A stretch of DNA of 64,000 bases from Opisthocomus hoazin. Its lineage: Eukaryota > Chordata > Aves > Opisthocomiformes > Opisthocomidae. The stretch spans positions 67,128,308 to 67,192,307 of the forward strand of contig NC_134454.1 in assembly GCF_030867145.1 (NCBI RefSeq), in the 5' to 3' direction. The notes beneath the pieces are model-generated. The model saw only the letters and a program-made list of their open reading frames with translations. It was not told the DNA's origin and did no database searches. Both the position numbers and the translations under genes were made by a program. This document shows positions 1 through 13,842 of the stretch, one piece after another. Within the stretch, counting starts at the first letter, position 1, and each line of letters opens with the position of its first letter.

Positions 1-495
1 TTTTAGGTTGGAAAAGACCCTTAAGATCATCGAGTCCAACTCTTAACCCAACACTGCCAAGTCCACCACTAAACCATGGCCCTAAGTGCCACACCTATAC
101 ATCTTTTCGATACCTCCAGGGATGGTGTCTCAACCACTTCCCTGGGCAGCCTGTTCCAATGCTTGATAACGCTTTTGGTGAAGAAATTTTTCCAAAAGAC
201 CAATCTAAATCTCTCCTGGTGCGACTTCAGGTGATTTCCTCTTGTCTTATCGCTAGTTACTTGAGAGAAGAGACCAATACCCACCTTGCTACAACCACCT
301 TTCGGGTAGTTGTAGAGGGCAATAAGGTCTCCCTTCAGCCTCCTTTTGTCTCAGTTCCCTCAGCTACTCCTCATAAGACTTTTTCTCTAGACCCTTCACC
401 AGCTTCATTGGTCTTCATTAGATGCACTTCAGCACCTCAGTTTTTCTCTTGGAGTGAGGGGCCCAAGACTGAACACAATATTTGAGGTGTGGTCT
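1..495 (-). mobile_element. CR1 LINE 3' fragment, reverse strand
   Basis: Read on the minus strand, this is the 3' end of a chicken-repeat-1 (CR1) non-LTR retrotransposon. The frame at 69-284 encodes a peptide with [16 protein letters not shown], the conserved CR1 reverse-transcriptase C-terminal tail. The first 40 bases resemble the CR1 3' UTR (GGTTGGACTCGATGATCTTA on the minus strand). The terminal octamer repeat would lie just left of the window. Stops and indels show that it is an inactive 5'-truncated copy. The edge with the next fragment, near 495, is approximate. Confidence 0.85.
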
Positions 496-690
496 CAATA
501 TCTGCAAGGAGGAAGACTCCACAACCTCCCTGGGCAACTTGTGCAGGTGCGCAGTCGCCCTCACAGTAAAACAGTGTTTCCTGATGTTCAGAGGGAGCCT
601 CCTGTGTTTCTGTTTGTGCCCATTGCCACTTGTGCTGTCACTGAGCATCACTGGAAAGAACCTGGCTCCGTCCTCTTTGCATCCTCCATC
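496..690 (-). mobile_element. Second CR1 fragment abutting the first
   Basis: This is another piece of CR1 on the minus strand. It repeats a part of the element already represented in the first 495 bases: the [13 protein letters not shown] peptide encoded near 510-540, followed by DNA matching the CR1 region for the (H/N)KLRHRKF-type peptide. Because the same CR1 segment appears twice in a row, these are two insertions. The simplest reading is a younger CR1 (1-495) that landed inside an older one. No intact reading frame remains. Confidence 0.75.
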
Positions 691-3600
691 TGATAGCTAT
701 TGTGAAATATGTTATTTTAATTGGTAGAGTCCACTGTGTTCAACACACTGTTATTTCAAACATCACAATGAGTTCTTAACCAGGGAAATATCTCTAAATG
801 TGTCATAGTTGTTTCGGCATTGAATCTGTTTGGTTTAGGTTTTTTTCCCCTATTTTTATGTGCAAACACAACTGCGATCAGAAAATCAAAGTGTATTCTT
901 TTCTTCCAATATTCAGCAAAGTTGTAGTTCTGCATAGGTCACATCTGACTGATGAGGAGTTAAATCCTGCTTTCTGCTCCGTAGCTGAACAGCTCTGTTG
1001 CACTAATAGACACAGGAGAGATTTAGCCTTTTCTTTATATCAGATTTTCTAATGCTTCAGTGAATGCGACCCTGTACAATGAAGGCAGAATTTAGATCTC
1101 AGAAGAATAAAATTGGTGGATTATACACATCAGTCACTGAAGGAGCTATGTTCTTTTATCGGTATTGAAAGAATACAAAATGGTAAAAGACTGCAGTCTG
1201 TGGCCCATTACAGTAGTTTTCTTCCAGCATCTTTCTGCAAAGCTGCCCTGAAAGAAGATGTAGCTTTTAAAGGTTTCAGTTGTGTTGGTACCATGCTCCA
1301 CCAGGCCCTTGCATGGAGCCTACGTCATTGAGGATTGATTCTAGATTCAAAAGTGGTGCCAGTGCTGGGTAGAAGGTACACTAGGCTGAATAACAAAATT
1401 TCTCTAATCTCCATATGTGTAAAACAAGCAAAAAAACCCCAAATTTATCCGAGGACTAAGAAACAAAAAAATAGTTTCATGATGCGTGTAGATCACCTAA
1501 ACTAAGCAACATGTCTCACGGGAACAGGAGACATTAGAACATAATCATCCTGCTTCTACAAAGAACTCCATGTATATATAACATTTTCAAAAGAAGTAAC
1601 ATGCTTTAAACTCACAGGTTGCTATTTTAACAGTCCTGTGCTTAAGCCACACTTCATTAACAGCTGTAAAGAAATACCCAAATTAAGAGAAGAAAATTAT
1701 TCCCAACTGAGAAGGGGTCAGGCTACAAGCAGACTCAGCTGTCCACATGAAGAAAACAGTTGAAGAGGGCTCTTGTGCGGATCTTTACTGGATATTGGAA
1801 ATGATTATGAATATTTACATCAGTTGTCTGTTTGGCAAGATGTATGAGCAAAATAAAAATTGCTGAATTTGTCTCTTCCACTAAAATGACTATGAAATGA
1901 TAAGAGAGGATTGTCAGGTTATCTATTCAAGATTCTACTCTTTACAAATAATTTGGAGGTATTTTCCTCTTTTTGATGTATCAACCTGTTCTACTCAAGA
2001 AAATTTTTTAGAATAGAGTCTGATATAATTTCCTCTGTTACTGAACTGGTCATTGTATTTCTGCACACTTCTCTTCAAGAAGGTGCAAAAGGTGCCCAAG
2101 AGAGATAGCCAGCATAAAAAGTTCTGCAATTGAGGAGATTTCTTATTTTCATGGACAGGGGATTTTCCACATGTGGGAGAGCATTTAACAACAGATTTGC
2201 CTGGCTGTGTGTATCAGTAGATATACAAGAAGCCATCTCTTTAAAATTATAACCTCTATAATTTGCCCATAAAAACGTTGACCTTTTCTGACACCTCACT
2301 TATACAACATTGCATAGTCTTGCCTATATGTTTGGATATGTATTTCAATTTCATCTTCATGCCTATCCATTCAAACCACTGAGTCACAATTCCTTAGCAC
2401 AAACTGCAGTAACCTTGATTCTTTCAGTTACAAAAGTTCTCCATTTTGTCCTTGTGTGTTGAGCAGGCGGCAGCCTTTGCAAACTGAGATCCCTTTGGGT
2501 TGCCTGCATGTCTAAAATGTTGCAGCAGCATAAATGAAAGCATCTTACACAGAGCAGCTGAAAGGCCTAAAAAAATATGCTTGAGGTATTTTGATTATTG
2601 TTTAACTGAATTAATTTGAGTAAGCAAGTTACCTGTGCAAAATAGCCATAAGCACATGTTCAGCTAATTTGAGTGTCTGTAAGAAGGGCCTTTTTAGAGT
2701 TTGGTGAGCAGTAGGGAAAGATCTGAAAATGTTCATCTTCAAAGGCTCAGAAAACAGGAGTCTAGTAAACGTGATTTTTACTTTGACTTCAGAAATGCAA
2801 TCTTATTTGGACTACTTGTCAATAGTACATAGCAGTAAAATATTTTCCAATGAAAAATGTTGTCCTTGTTTTTTTGCAATACGGTACCTAAAGATTACGT
2901 GGCTATGCTTAAAGTTTGTGATTAAAATTAAGATTTCCCTGTGCTGATATCATAGGCTGCACTCTGATAAACCTTATAAATCACAGTTTGCCTGACGCTT
3001 ACAGATTACCAGTTAAGTTCTGTGTGATTAATCTAAAACTCCTGTTGCAAACTATTTTGTTATTGTAATGATCTTTGATAGAGTAGGGTCACAGGGTATT
3101 TTTGTACTGGTTCCCTTCTCTGTGTATGTGTATGTCCAGGCAAAACTGGGATTTTTTTTTTAATACATATTAATTAATATTTTTAAAATAGCATTTAAAA
3201 AATCTAGAACAGACATTTTGTATTTTGAATGCATTAGGTAGTCAAGAAAAACTCTTATCTCAAGGATTTTATTCTTCCAGATTTCCTTTTGACAAAATCT
3301 AACATGTTAGATTACAATTTGCCTTTAAAAAGTGACAGATTTAAGAAGTGTTAGCCAGCACCCTAAGAAAGAAGCACAACCACTGACTGTTGTGCTCTGA
3401 GGTGACTATTGCATAGTTGCTTTAATCTGACCTAAATGCCCTGTTCTCTATCTGCAGCCACTTGTTCCTGGTCCCTTTCTTGTGCAGATCTTCACATTGA
3501 GGTGAGTGAGCTGAGCCTGGGAAGTGATCCAGCTGGAAACAGCAAAATAAAAAAGTAACTTAAAAGATTAATTTTCAGCTGGATCAGTTTCCTGTTCTGA

Positions 3601-3902
3601 TTCATCGAATGATAAAACAAATGTTCATGTGTGCTGTGAATGTGTTGATGAGGTTGTGTGGATAATGTAAATCACTTTCTTCAGTAGCAACCTGTATTTA
3701 TGTTGGAATTAAAGTAATATGAAACCACATTGTAAATGTACCCAGCAAAAGTCTTAGCCAGTAATGATGGACATCTGGCTCCACTGACATTTATTGGGAA
3801 GTAATCCTAGTTATGTCTTACCTTATAATACTAAATAGCCAAATGCTATGTTTAGCACTAAAAAATAATTACATTGGATTTGCTGTTTCATTGATGTTTC
3901 AG
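691..3902. other. AT-rich intergenic DNA, no gene seen
   Basis: Unique AT-rich sequence. The longest open frames are 60-85 codons, as expected by chance. None shows a recognisable domain, and none has a run of linked splice signals. No repeat family was recognised. Confidence 0.6.
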
Positions 3903-4008
3903 TCTTTCTTGTCATTTTGGGACCTACTTAACAAGAAGAAGGACCAGCCCAAAGCTTTAGTGTGTAGTACATGTAGCATGACGTATGCCACCAGAGTCTG
4001 TAAATCAT
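3903..4008 (+). other. Possible internal exon with a CxxC-x9-CxxC pattern
   Basis: A 106-bp open segment is preceded by a pyrimidine-rich stretch ending in TTTCAG (acceptor, AG at 3901-3902) and followed by GTAAGC (donor at 4009). The open frame reads FWDLLNKKKDQPKALVCSTC and continues to CKSC, giving a CxxC-x9-CxxC arrangement like a small zinc knuckle. Codon choice in the segment looks more protein-like than in the surrounding AT-rich DNA. I do not recognise the protein, and no partner exons could be identified, so this may be chance, a decayed retrocopy or an exon of an unannotated transcript. Confidence 0.25.
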
Positions 4009-4536
4009 GTAAGCATTATATAATGTGACAAAAGTGGATTTGTCCATAAAAGGAAGAGATTTTATCTTTGGCTCTTCCCTCTTTCAGCTTCACCTGCCTC
4101 TTCTCCACTTTTTTCCAGCACTGAGTCTGCATCGTTTCTATTACTTTTTTACAAAATTATGGAATATGACACAGCTGATTCAGCCTTGCTGGATGTGTTT
4201 GATCTAGTAGTCTGATATAAACACCATGCACTGATTCTCAGAGGAATCACTGCCACAGTGAGTACAAAGCTCCCAGAAAGATTGTATCTGCTTTTCCTGA
4301 CTTATTCCCAGCTCCTCTTGGAAGTGAAATTATAAAAAATGGCATCCTGCTGCTGTCCTCATGGTACAGTAGTTTTTTACATCATTATAAGCTGTAACCA
4401 CTGGGAAAATTGGTCAGCAATTGATGTGTTCTCTTTTAAAACAGTTAAACATCTTGAGCAATAGATTGCCAGTGGGAATTTTCTGGATGAAAAGTGAAAA
4501 TGAAATATTTAAATATAGTAAATATTTAAACATTTA

Positions 4537-4564
4537 AATAGAATAGAATAGAATAGAATAGAAA
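4537..4564. repeat. (ATAGA)n pentanucleotide microsatellite
   Basis: Four to five perfect copies of ATAGA/GAATA in a row within an A/T-rich stretch. Confidence 0.9.
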
Positions 4565-7500
4565 TATAAAATCTCTGAGAGTTTGACCAAGGAAAATATG
4601 TTAGTACTGTTATCCTCACACTATCACGTGTTTTGTTCTCGAGTATACTTGGCCCTTGAGTTTCAACATCGTCATCTAGCTATTAAGATGTTCTTAATAC
4701 CCCTCAACCTGACCATAAGTCCTAAACTGAGAACCTGTTTTCTAGTACATGTGAAACCTGAGGTATAAATAAAGAATAAAATCTTGCAATAATGGAATTT
4801 TTTGATTCCCTGGTAATATGAAAGACAGTGACCTTTCTGCTAGCATTTCTTAGGTATTCAGCTCTCCAGGTGCATTTAAATTCCTCCAATTTCTTTTTTT
4901 AAAAAGTTCACATCAAGTGAACTTCTCTTCATGTCAGATTCTACTGGCTTTTTCAGAAGTAACGTTTATGGGAGAAATATTAACAGAACTTCATGGAAAA
5001 GTGATTGCCCCATTGAGGCTTTTTATAATCATCCAAGACCATACAATTATTTAAATAAAATCCTTTTGGGGGGATGTTTTTATAGAATACAAATCATAGC
5101 TTGTTTGAGTAATTTCTGCAATGTGATTTTCTAATCTCTTGCTTGATTTTCTTCACTTTTGCATTCCATAGGACTTTCCTAGGGAGCTTGCTATTACTCT
5201 AAGCAACTCACAACAGCATGAATCATAACAGACATCTGGATATTGAAAAACTGTTTTTTATTACAAGAAATAAAAATTCATTGGATCTAGAAGACTATGC
5301 AACTTTAGCCAGGATTAATGCCAACATCAAGATTTTTTTCTCTTTTACTTAGGCCAAAACAGAAAATGTATAACTTTTCCTGAGACTTTGATGACTCTGT
5401 GCTTTCTAATTGTCTAGATAGTCAGGTTATAGATATACAGAAAACTGTCTTCATAAAGAACTGTGCTACAGTATGTTTTTTATGGAGCTTTATGAGCAAG
5501 AAAATAACCAATACTTTTGGGGGAATAAATTGATTTAGATTTATCTAATTGTAGTTGTCTAAAGGTGACTGGATTTTGAAGGTGAAAAAACTCTGGCAAA
5601 TGTTTAAAACAGAAATATCAGGGAAAAGTTACCACAGTCGTAGCAGCAAAGCAGAGGGAAATTGAAAGAAAGATAGGTGTTCAAGGGACAACACAGTCTT
5701 GCACTGTAATTTTATGATTCTCTGCCAGTGAACAGCCTAGGAGAGATCAGGTTGGACAAACAGAGGTGAAGAGGATATCAACATAGATCAACCATGAATT
5801 TCAATCAAATAAAGGAAAAATGTGCAGAACCACGTTTCTATTAATGCACAGAGAATTCTGTAATGACAGGAAAATTTACTCAGCTATGATCTAAAGAGAA
5901 TGAATGTTCGTACTGTGTATACAGATAAAGTGTGAAAATACACAATCTTTTCATTGCTAGGACTATAAGCAAGTCCAACTTTGAGCAGGAAGTGCTTAAT
6001 TATTTTCACTGCTGAGAAGTGTGTACAGTGAAAATGCAACTGCTCATTTTTTTAATATACTTTTTACATTTTGTTCTCCAATTTTATCTATGCTTAACTG
6101 TCCAAGTTTCAGTGCAATTTACTGTGGTTTCTGTCTGCTCTTTCAGACTTTAGGAAAATATTTCCTGTACATATTTCACTGAGGTGCTGTCTTTCTTCAT
6201 GCCAGGCCCTTGCCCTCTTATGTACTGGTGGCATAAAAATTTACTTGTTAGCATTTGCTGATGTTACAGAATCTACCTATTCAGTGGCAAACATTAAGAG
6301 TGAGGTCACTTGACTGATGGAAAAACAGACCCTGAAGTTCTCATGGGAAGAGTAGATGAAACACATTAGCATGCAGGCATTGACTTGCTCCTCAGCTCAC
6401 AGATAATACTGAAAGTTTTGTTCCTAGAAGACTATGCCACAAATATGCCTGTGTAGGTCGTTGTGAATGAGAAAACTGACAAGTACGTTTGGGCTTTCAA
6501 AGTGACTTACATTTCTCGAGTTATAACTGTATAAAGTTGACTGTGTGATGGAGGCAAATGTCAAAATCAAGGACACAGGGAGAAGGCTGAAAGAACACAG
6601 CAGTTGAGGGGTGGAAGGGGGAGAGAGGGCAAGCATCTTGCCACAGATTAAATAATTTAGTTTGAACTGGTTTGATGAAGCACAGAATTAGCACCTATTG
6701 TTTTTTTCTGTGCAGGTTTTTTCTGAAAGGGCCATGTCTCATGTGTTTGCCCCTCAGAACAGATCCTAAGGAGAAGACACAAAAGATGGCATCTCCAGGA
6801 GTTATGTAACTCACCTAAAATCCCCAGACACAGTCTTGGGTACTGGAAGGAAAAAAACCAGCTGTTCAACAGGAGTGGGTATGACTTGTAAGACTCAGAC
6901 TGTCTTGTAAAGATATGCTGGAGTTAGCAGATTCCTTCTGAATCTACACCTGACGAATGTTAATGACCAGAGGCAGGATTGCTCCCACAGGCCAAAGCTA
7001 CTGCTGACTCACTGTACTGCTATTTGCATTATCTAGGGCACATGGAAATAAGCCTTCGGAAAATGCTAATAAAACAAGTGAAGACCTGTGAATGAATGAG
7101 TCCTGTCAAACATTTGGGTCCAATACTCCCGAAAGAACTACAGTCCACCTGTGGTATTAGCATGGTCTACAGGTTCCTGCCTACAAGAACAGAATGGCTG
7201 CCCTGTTTTGAAGGACAACACACTGCATATGGTACAGATATACTGGGCAGGAAAGAGGAGCAGTGTAAGAGGTTTCTGCTCCCCTGTTAATGGAACTGAT
7301 TTGTAGCAAGCACTGTCACTATTGGAAAGAGAGTTTTATTTTTGTGTTGTGTATCTAGCTGTGTGTTTACTGTGTCTCTGCCTGTATAAAGTCTGTTATA
7401 GTTTTGAGAAGCTGTAGCTGCCTTATTCTTTCTAGCATCCTGTGAAGTCAGAAAAATATGGAGAAACAATGAAACAAATAAATCTCTGGTATATGTATCT

Positions 7501-8323
7501 AATAGGTTTATTTAACTAAGTTTCAATCTTGACTATTTTTTTTATTATTTTAGTGATTCTATGCAGATAGAGAGGGTTCCAGTAGAAAGTGATTCATCAC
7601 TGAACATGATTTCCATTGCAGAGACTATTGCACAATGTCTGAATAAATCTGTTTTAAAGAATATACACTCCCTGCATGTGATATATGGCATGCAGCAGTA
7701 TACTATTTTTACAATCAGTAAATACAGGGAGACTTCGAAAAGATTAGACACCTCCGAAGACGTTGCTCACAGCCTTTAAGTGCTTCATACCAGGAGTGAC
7801 TGACAGTCTTTAGGCAGACAGAAATTACAAACTCTGAGTGTCATTTTTCTATTCACATTTAAGAAATGGTGAAATAAAACCTTCTTCTATATTGTTACAT
7901 TTTATATGGAGATTAGGTCCTTAAAAGAATAATTCTCTATTACACTGCACTATGTGGTATTTGTCAAAGCAAAAAGAAGCATAAAATACTGTCATCCGAT
8001 CTTGGCAACATTTCAGCATTTGCAATGTATTATTGTATTACATGTATGAGGTGGTTAAGATTATATGTTTACCTTTGTAATATCTTAGCACAAGTCTGTA
8101 CATTCTTCCCTCTTACAATGTGCATGTATGATTTACATAGCGTAAAGACAAAACATAAAGGTGTAAAAATTTGCATTCATCCCTTTAGTGTTAGCAGAAC
8201 CCAGAAGTCCTTAGAGAGAGACAAATAGCGTTTTAAGCTTTCACTAACTGGCCTGTCTCAGAGGTGAGGTAAAACTTGGCTGCTGCTAAAGTTCGAACTA
8301 GTCTTGAAGAAGACATATGTGTT

Positions 8324-8346
8324 TATATACATATATATATCTATAT
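8324..8346. repeat. (TA)n-rich simple repeat
   Basis: Alternating TA interrupted by single C residues. Confidence 0.8.
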
Positions 8347-9611
8347 GGATTTTTCAGCAAGTCCACTGCTAACCAAAGTCCTAATCTAATGGCTCCATAT
8401 AGCTGAAATGTGCACTAGTGCTAAGCAAGTTGCCAAAATTCGCTTCCTTTGGGCACTGTGAGATGTGTGTTGTCAGAGCAAAACAAGAAAGCTTACCATC
8501 CTAACCTTGCTGCTTAGCTCCTTGATAGCGCTGCTTCCTCTGAAGCAAACCCACCTGAACAGTCATGAATCAGCTCAGTTTTCACTCAGCCTACTAAGTT
8601 AAGCCTCACTTCACACAAATGCAAACAGGTGGATACGAGAAATATTGTCTATGTCAGACACCACACCAGAACACTTTACCTATCAATCATGTGATTGTTC
8701 AGCTAATTTCTACCATAATGCATAAGTAACCTACAGACTACAAGTCTGTTACCTTTTGGCTGGAATCACCTGTGATTGCTTGAGATAGGGTATAGTATAA
8801 TTTCTTCTCTTACTTTATTTGTTTTCTTCCAATACTGAATGAATCTGATACTATTCTGAATTGGTGGCTGGAGTCTTATCTAGGAGGAGCCAACAGATAA
8901 TCAGAAAAAACAGCAGGAGGTGTTTGCTAATATGTTATACCAGAGAACTAATGGGAATGACAATACTGTTGAAGACAATGAAAATTCCTTAAGGAACAGA
9001 AATTACTAAATAGCAAGTAGAAACTGTTTAGATTTGCATATTTATTAGTCACAATCATGCATGCAGAAAAGTACAAATGTAGATGTAAAAAAGCTTCCAT
9101 TTACCTTGGGAATTGGGAGTACTTTAATGTAGAACGGATTTCAGCTGTTCTTATGTTCCTGAAAGGAGACCTGAATGAATGCAAAGAACTGGTCTATGGG
9201 GTCTTAGAGTGATCATTTCAAGATATGTGAGAGAAAGTAATTAGTGAAAGAAACTTTATTGAAATCAGAATGGCACACTGACCTGCTATGGAGAAAAAAC
9301 AGTAGGTAACATATACAGGGAGAAGTATGGCTGCGTCTGTCTTTCTTGAATGGACAAGCAAGCACTGGCATATAAGGACAAAATTCAAAAGACTAAAATT
9401 GACAAAAAGTGACACAAAAAATCATCAAGAAACAGACATTGTTGTGGAAGAGAATGGAACAGATAGGCCTATTCTCTGAAGGGTAGTGGTGGTTAAATAA
9501 TCACAGTTACAGAAAAGGAAGAAACGTTGTCTCAGAGCTGTTTATTACCACTTGGTTAATGAACTTTTCTTTATGAGGGTAAACAAACCATAACACAAAG
9601 GAAAATGAAAT

Positions 9612-9675
9612 GTGCATATATGCTGTACGACTACAAGGGCTGGTGCGTATATGCTGTATGTTGCAAGGGCTGGTG
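9612..9675. repeat. Imperfect 2 x ~32-bp tandem repeat
   Basis: Two adjacent copies begin GTGCATATATGCTGTA and GTGCGTATATGCTGTA, and both end in CAAGGGCTGGTG. They differ by a few substitutions and a short indel. This is a small local duplication with no coding potential. Confidence 0.8.
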
Positions 9676-12600
9676 AATCTCAGTTTGGTTTGCTGAAGAT
9701 ATCCTGAACAACCTTGGAATCAGTAGAGATTATCACTTTGAATCTGGAAAGGATAAGGCAAATATGGCATACCTTGAAAAGGAGCAGGGAAATACTTGGA
9801 GAATTGTAGGTGTGTCAACCTAATGTTAGTATTGGTTAAAGGGCTAGAAAAATCAATTTTGTGAGCACCAATGTTTTAATAATGCTGATTAAGTTATTCA
9901 GTGTAGATTTGTAAAGATCAGATAGTGGAAGCCAATGTGATTTTCTCTTCTGGTGGGAGAAGCGTTCTAATAAGCGAGGGAGAAGCAATTTATATGATAT
10001 ACTGGCTTCAGTAAGACTTGTCACTGTCCTGCATGACCTTCTCATTTGCAAATTGAGGAAATACAGTCCCAGTGAAATAAAGTAGTGATCCAGTGGGGAA
10101 ACACAATGCGATTCTCAATGGTATGCTCTTATTCCGGGAGGTCATTTCAGGAGTACTGCACAAATCTGTCTAGGGCATGCTTCTGTTCAAGAATTTCATT
10201 AATGGTCTGTATGGTGAAATAAAGAACATATTGAGAAAGTCTGCAGATATTGCTGGACTACAATGGGTTTTAAATACCCTGGAGGAAAGACAGGAGGACT
10301 GGAATTTAGAGAGTTCTTGCAATACTAAAGAGTCCAAACTCAAAAGAGCATTCCTTTTTTAAAATCACATCCATGAAACAAATGTAAGTAATGTTCCCTT
10401 TATTTATATATATTCTATTTTAAAGGTTAGCTTCTTCTTTAAATCCAAAGCAGGATTGTGTAGACACTAGGGGAAAATACCTTAATAAGCACTCACTAAT
10501 CTTCGCAGAATGGAGAGACACTGGAATTTACTGAACCAAACTGCACAAAATGACAGCAGAAGTGTACATATTTTCTGAGGAATACATGAGTAAGATTTTC
10601 ATAATTCGTTAAGCAACTGATGTGATTAGAAGCTATTTTTTCCTTAACCTAGAGAAACAAACCAGGCCAGACAGATGAAATAAACTGTGGTGAGAGTTTA
10701 GGAACAAGCAGTCAAGCATAATCACACAGAAGATACATGGATATAATTCACAGAATTGGGTGCTCTAGGGCGAGATACTAATGGAACATGATGGGAGGTG
10801 AACAGAACGGAATAGAACTGATGAAGTCCATTATTACAGAACTACAGTGGAAAAGCACATTTAAAATAACAGCTAACATCATGGTACGCAACAAGCCATA
10901 TTGTTAACACTAGGGGAGAAGATGCATAAACCCACCATCAGGCTGTCTAGACTGGCAACACCAGTTTATACACACAGAGAATAATTTCATCACAGCAAAA
11001 CAAGATATTCCTGATACCTGTTTTTACTTTGTGTTTTTTCTCTGTGGAAGAGGACTCCTGAAATGGACCGTGAACTTTTCCACAGCTGTGTTTGGTATTA
11101 CAGGCTGTTGACTCCTTTTGTGCTTCCCTAGTGGAGCTGTGTTAGTTTTTTGGAAATCCATCAGTGGATCCACTCAGGCACGTCTGACCATCTGCTGTTT
11201 GCTGTGAAATGGAGGAATACAGCCTGCAGTGGTGTTTCATGAGGTGTGACTCCAGATCTTCTCATTAAAATAAAGGGGGATGGGGTATCCCTTTAATATT
11301 TCTGATTGGGGTTTTTATTGTTTGTTTTCTGGTCTGAAAGGACGAGATACTGGTGGAACCATATGTGCTTTCTGTATTGTAAATCATTAAATAGGTAGAA
11401 TTTTTGGTCTGGTCTTACTGTGAGGGATGTGATGAAAGTGATTCGAGACCAGGAAAGCTGTGTGGCTGGAAACGTTCCTTCAACCACTGCATGACACTCC
11501 TCATTCATGCGTAATGTGAAAAATAGTTATCACAAAAAGATTGCAGAATTCTTTATCACAGGAAACAGATCATCTGTTTTTTAAATTAGTGTGAAGAGAG
11601 GGTAGAAGAGTAGAGCAGAACACTGTCCTGCTTACACAATCCCTAACTCAAAGAAAGATTCCAGTTTATTACAGCCATTCTGTACTTGAGGAGGCAAGGG
11701 AGTGGATATTTTAAGTATCTGTATGTGTATATAGGAGAAGAGATGATATTTGACTTAGCCACTACCCCGCAGTCCTAAACTTTGAATAATGGGAGATTTT
11801 TCCAGCCCTTACTGGAAATTCCCATCAGACATCAGTTAGAATAATAGTGAGATAATTGTACCACAGATACCTCTTTAATGGCTGTTGTTTTAAACTGTCT
11901 CACTCCAGAGTGAGGCCACAGTTTCACAGTCATCAATACCACATAAATACATTATTGAATCACTCATTTATAAGAAATTGATCCAAATCAAACATGCAGT
12001 TTATGGCTGTGTTTATGTTGCTTCAGCTGGAGCACACTGTGAAATTCATGACTGGTGTTATGTGAAAAGCCAGATACAGGAAGCCAGGTGATGCTTGTCT
12101 CATAGTAAAAAGTCAGCCCATCAAAACACGTGTGAAAACATCCCAAGCTCCAATGAATTTGTGCTGGATCAGTGTCTTTGTGTCATGTGATGGTAGTGAT
12201 TTTGGTCTGGAACTGGGAGCCCTAAAGCCAGACTCAGAGTGTCATGGAACTATGGACTGATGGCATAGTTGCAGCTATTTTCCGAAGTGTATTCCAGCCG
12301 GTATAAAAAATTTCCTCCTGCTTTGCTTGTGGATGCATGTTCTTGTTTCTACATTGCAGTTTGTCTGATGACCTCACTTTTGGCAGTGCCAGAATACATG
12401 AAGTGTGCTGCACCTTTGGCCATGGGAAGGAAGTTTCCCTCAAAATATTGTTGCTTGTGTATTCTTTTTTAAACTGGGCGATCTCAGTGATTCAATTTGC
12501 AGTGGGACTCCACTAAGCTGTGCAAAAACAGCTGAGGAGTGATGCCTCGTGGCATGAGGTAGGAATGAGTAGCCAGAGTCACTACTGAGTCTGACTGCAG

Positions 12601-13803
12601 CCAAATCCTCAGCTTTGCCCTGAGCCTACAAGATCTTGAATTGTCTCAAATAACCAGTACTCTGCAGCTGACGCAAAGTCTGCTGCTTTGCAGTGGAATC
12701 AGCATAGCAGAATTACTGAACATTACAGATTTATATTTTTTTTAGTATTTGGAGAAGTGCTGTGTATTAAATATGCATTTATCATACCCAGAGAGTATGA
12801 ATATCCTTCACAAATTATGATAGCATCACAGACTGGAATAGGCTTTGTTAAGGTTGAAAATATAATCGGTCTCCATTTTCCTTGAAAATAAAAAGTGATT
12901 TTGAATGTTTTTATTTTCAAAATGAGTGAGTACTTTAGTGTTCAAACAATGAATCAAGGGCAGCAGCTGTTTGCTTATGAACAGATGCAGAAACACCTCC
13001 AAAACTGCTAGTGAATATGACCCTTGTGAATGGAGAAGTACGGCGGAAAAATGTGCCGCAAACTTTTTTAAAGAGTTTTTCCAAAATGGGAGAGATGACT
13101 GTTCTGAAAGTTACTACAATCTTTTCATTTCTTCTTTGAAATATCCTACAGCTGAAAAATCTCTTCTTTGACAGTAAAGGAAAAAATTGTTAAGAAGTGT
13201 AATTGCTGTAAATTAGAACTGGAAGCTGGAATGAGAGTAATTCAAACTGGATTTGAAGTATAGGCTTTAACAATGAAGGTGTAAGATACTGGAACAAACT
13301 GTCAAAGTCCTTTTTTTTAGAAATAAAATTGAATAATAAATTATTTGGATAAGTATATGGGTAATTGGCAGAAATAAAATAGCCATGTCATGCAGAAGAC
13401 CAGGCTAAATGATCAGAAATTCCTTCAGGATTGAATTTTATAATCTGTGGAAAAATTCTTTCTTTACTACTGCCAAACCTGCCCTTTCTCTAGATGAGGA
13501 TCCTGCATAACCAGTTCTTGCATATTTTGTCATTTTATGGATATTGCTAATTTCAGCAACATCCCGTTACAGCAATCTTATACCAAAGACTAGTGACTGC
13601 AGCCTAGTTTGGTGCCAAAGTCCAACAAAATGAAAGAAAGAAAATCTGGGTGTGGAAAGAAAGTAGATGATTGACAAAATTTAGAATTGTATGAATTTTG
13701 TATCTGTTTAGATACAGGAGGAGTCCTTACTCTTCTAGAGTCCGGGCAGTTTATCACAGAAGATTCTTGAAGTGTGCAATTGTAACTGTTCAGATTTACA
13801 CAT

Positions 13804-13805
<2 letters not shown>

Positions 13806-13840
<35 letters not shown>
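13806..13840. repeat. (GT)n dinucleotide microsatellite
   Basis: About 17 uninterrupted GT units. On the opposite strand it encodes a spurious (TH)n peptide inside a chance open frame, so that frame should not be called a gene. Confidence 0.97.
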
Positions 13841-13842
<2 letters not shown>

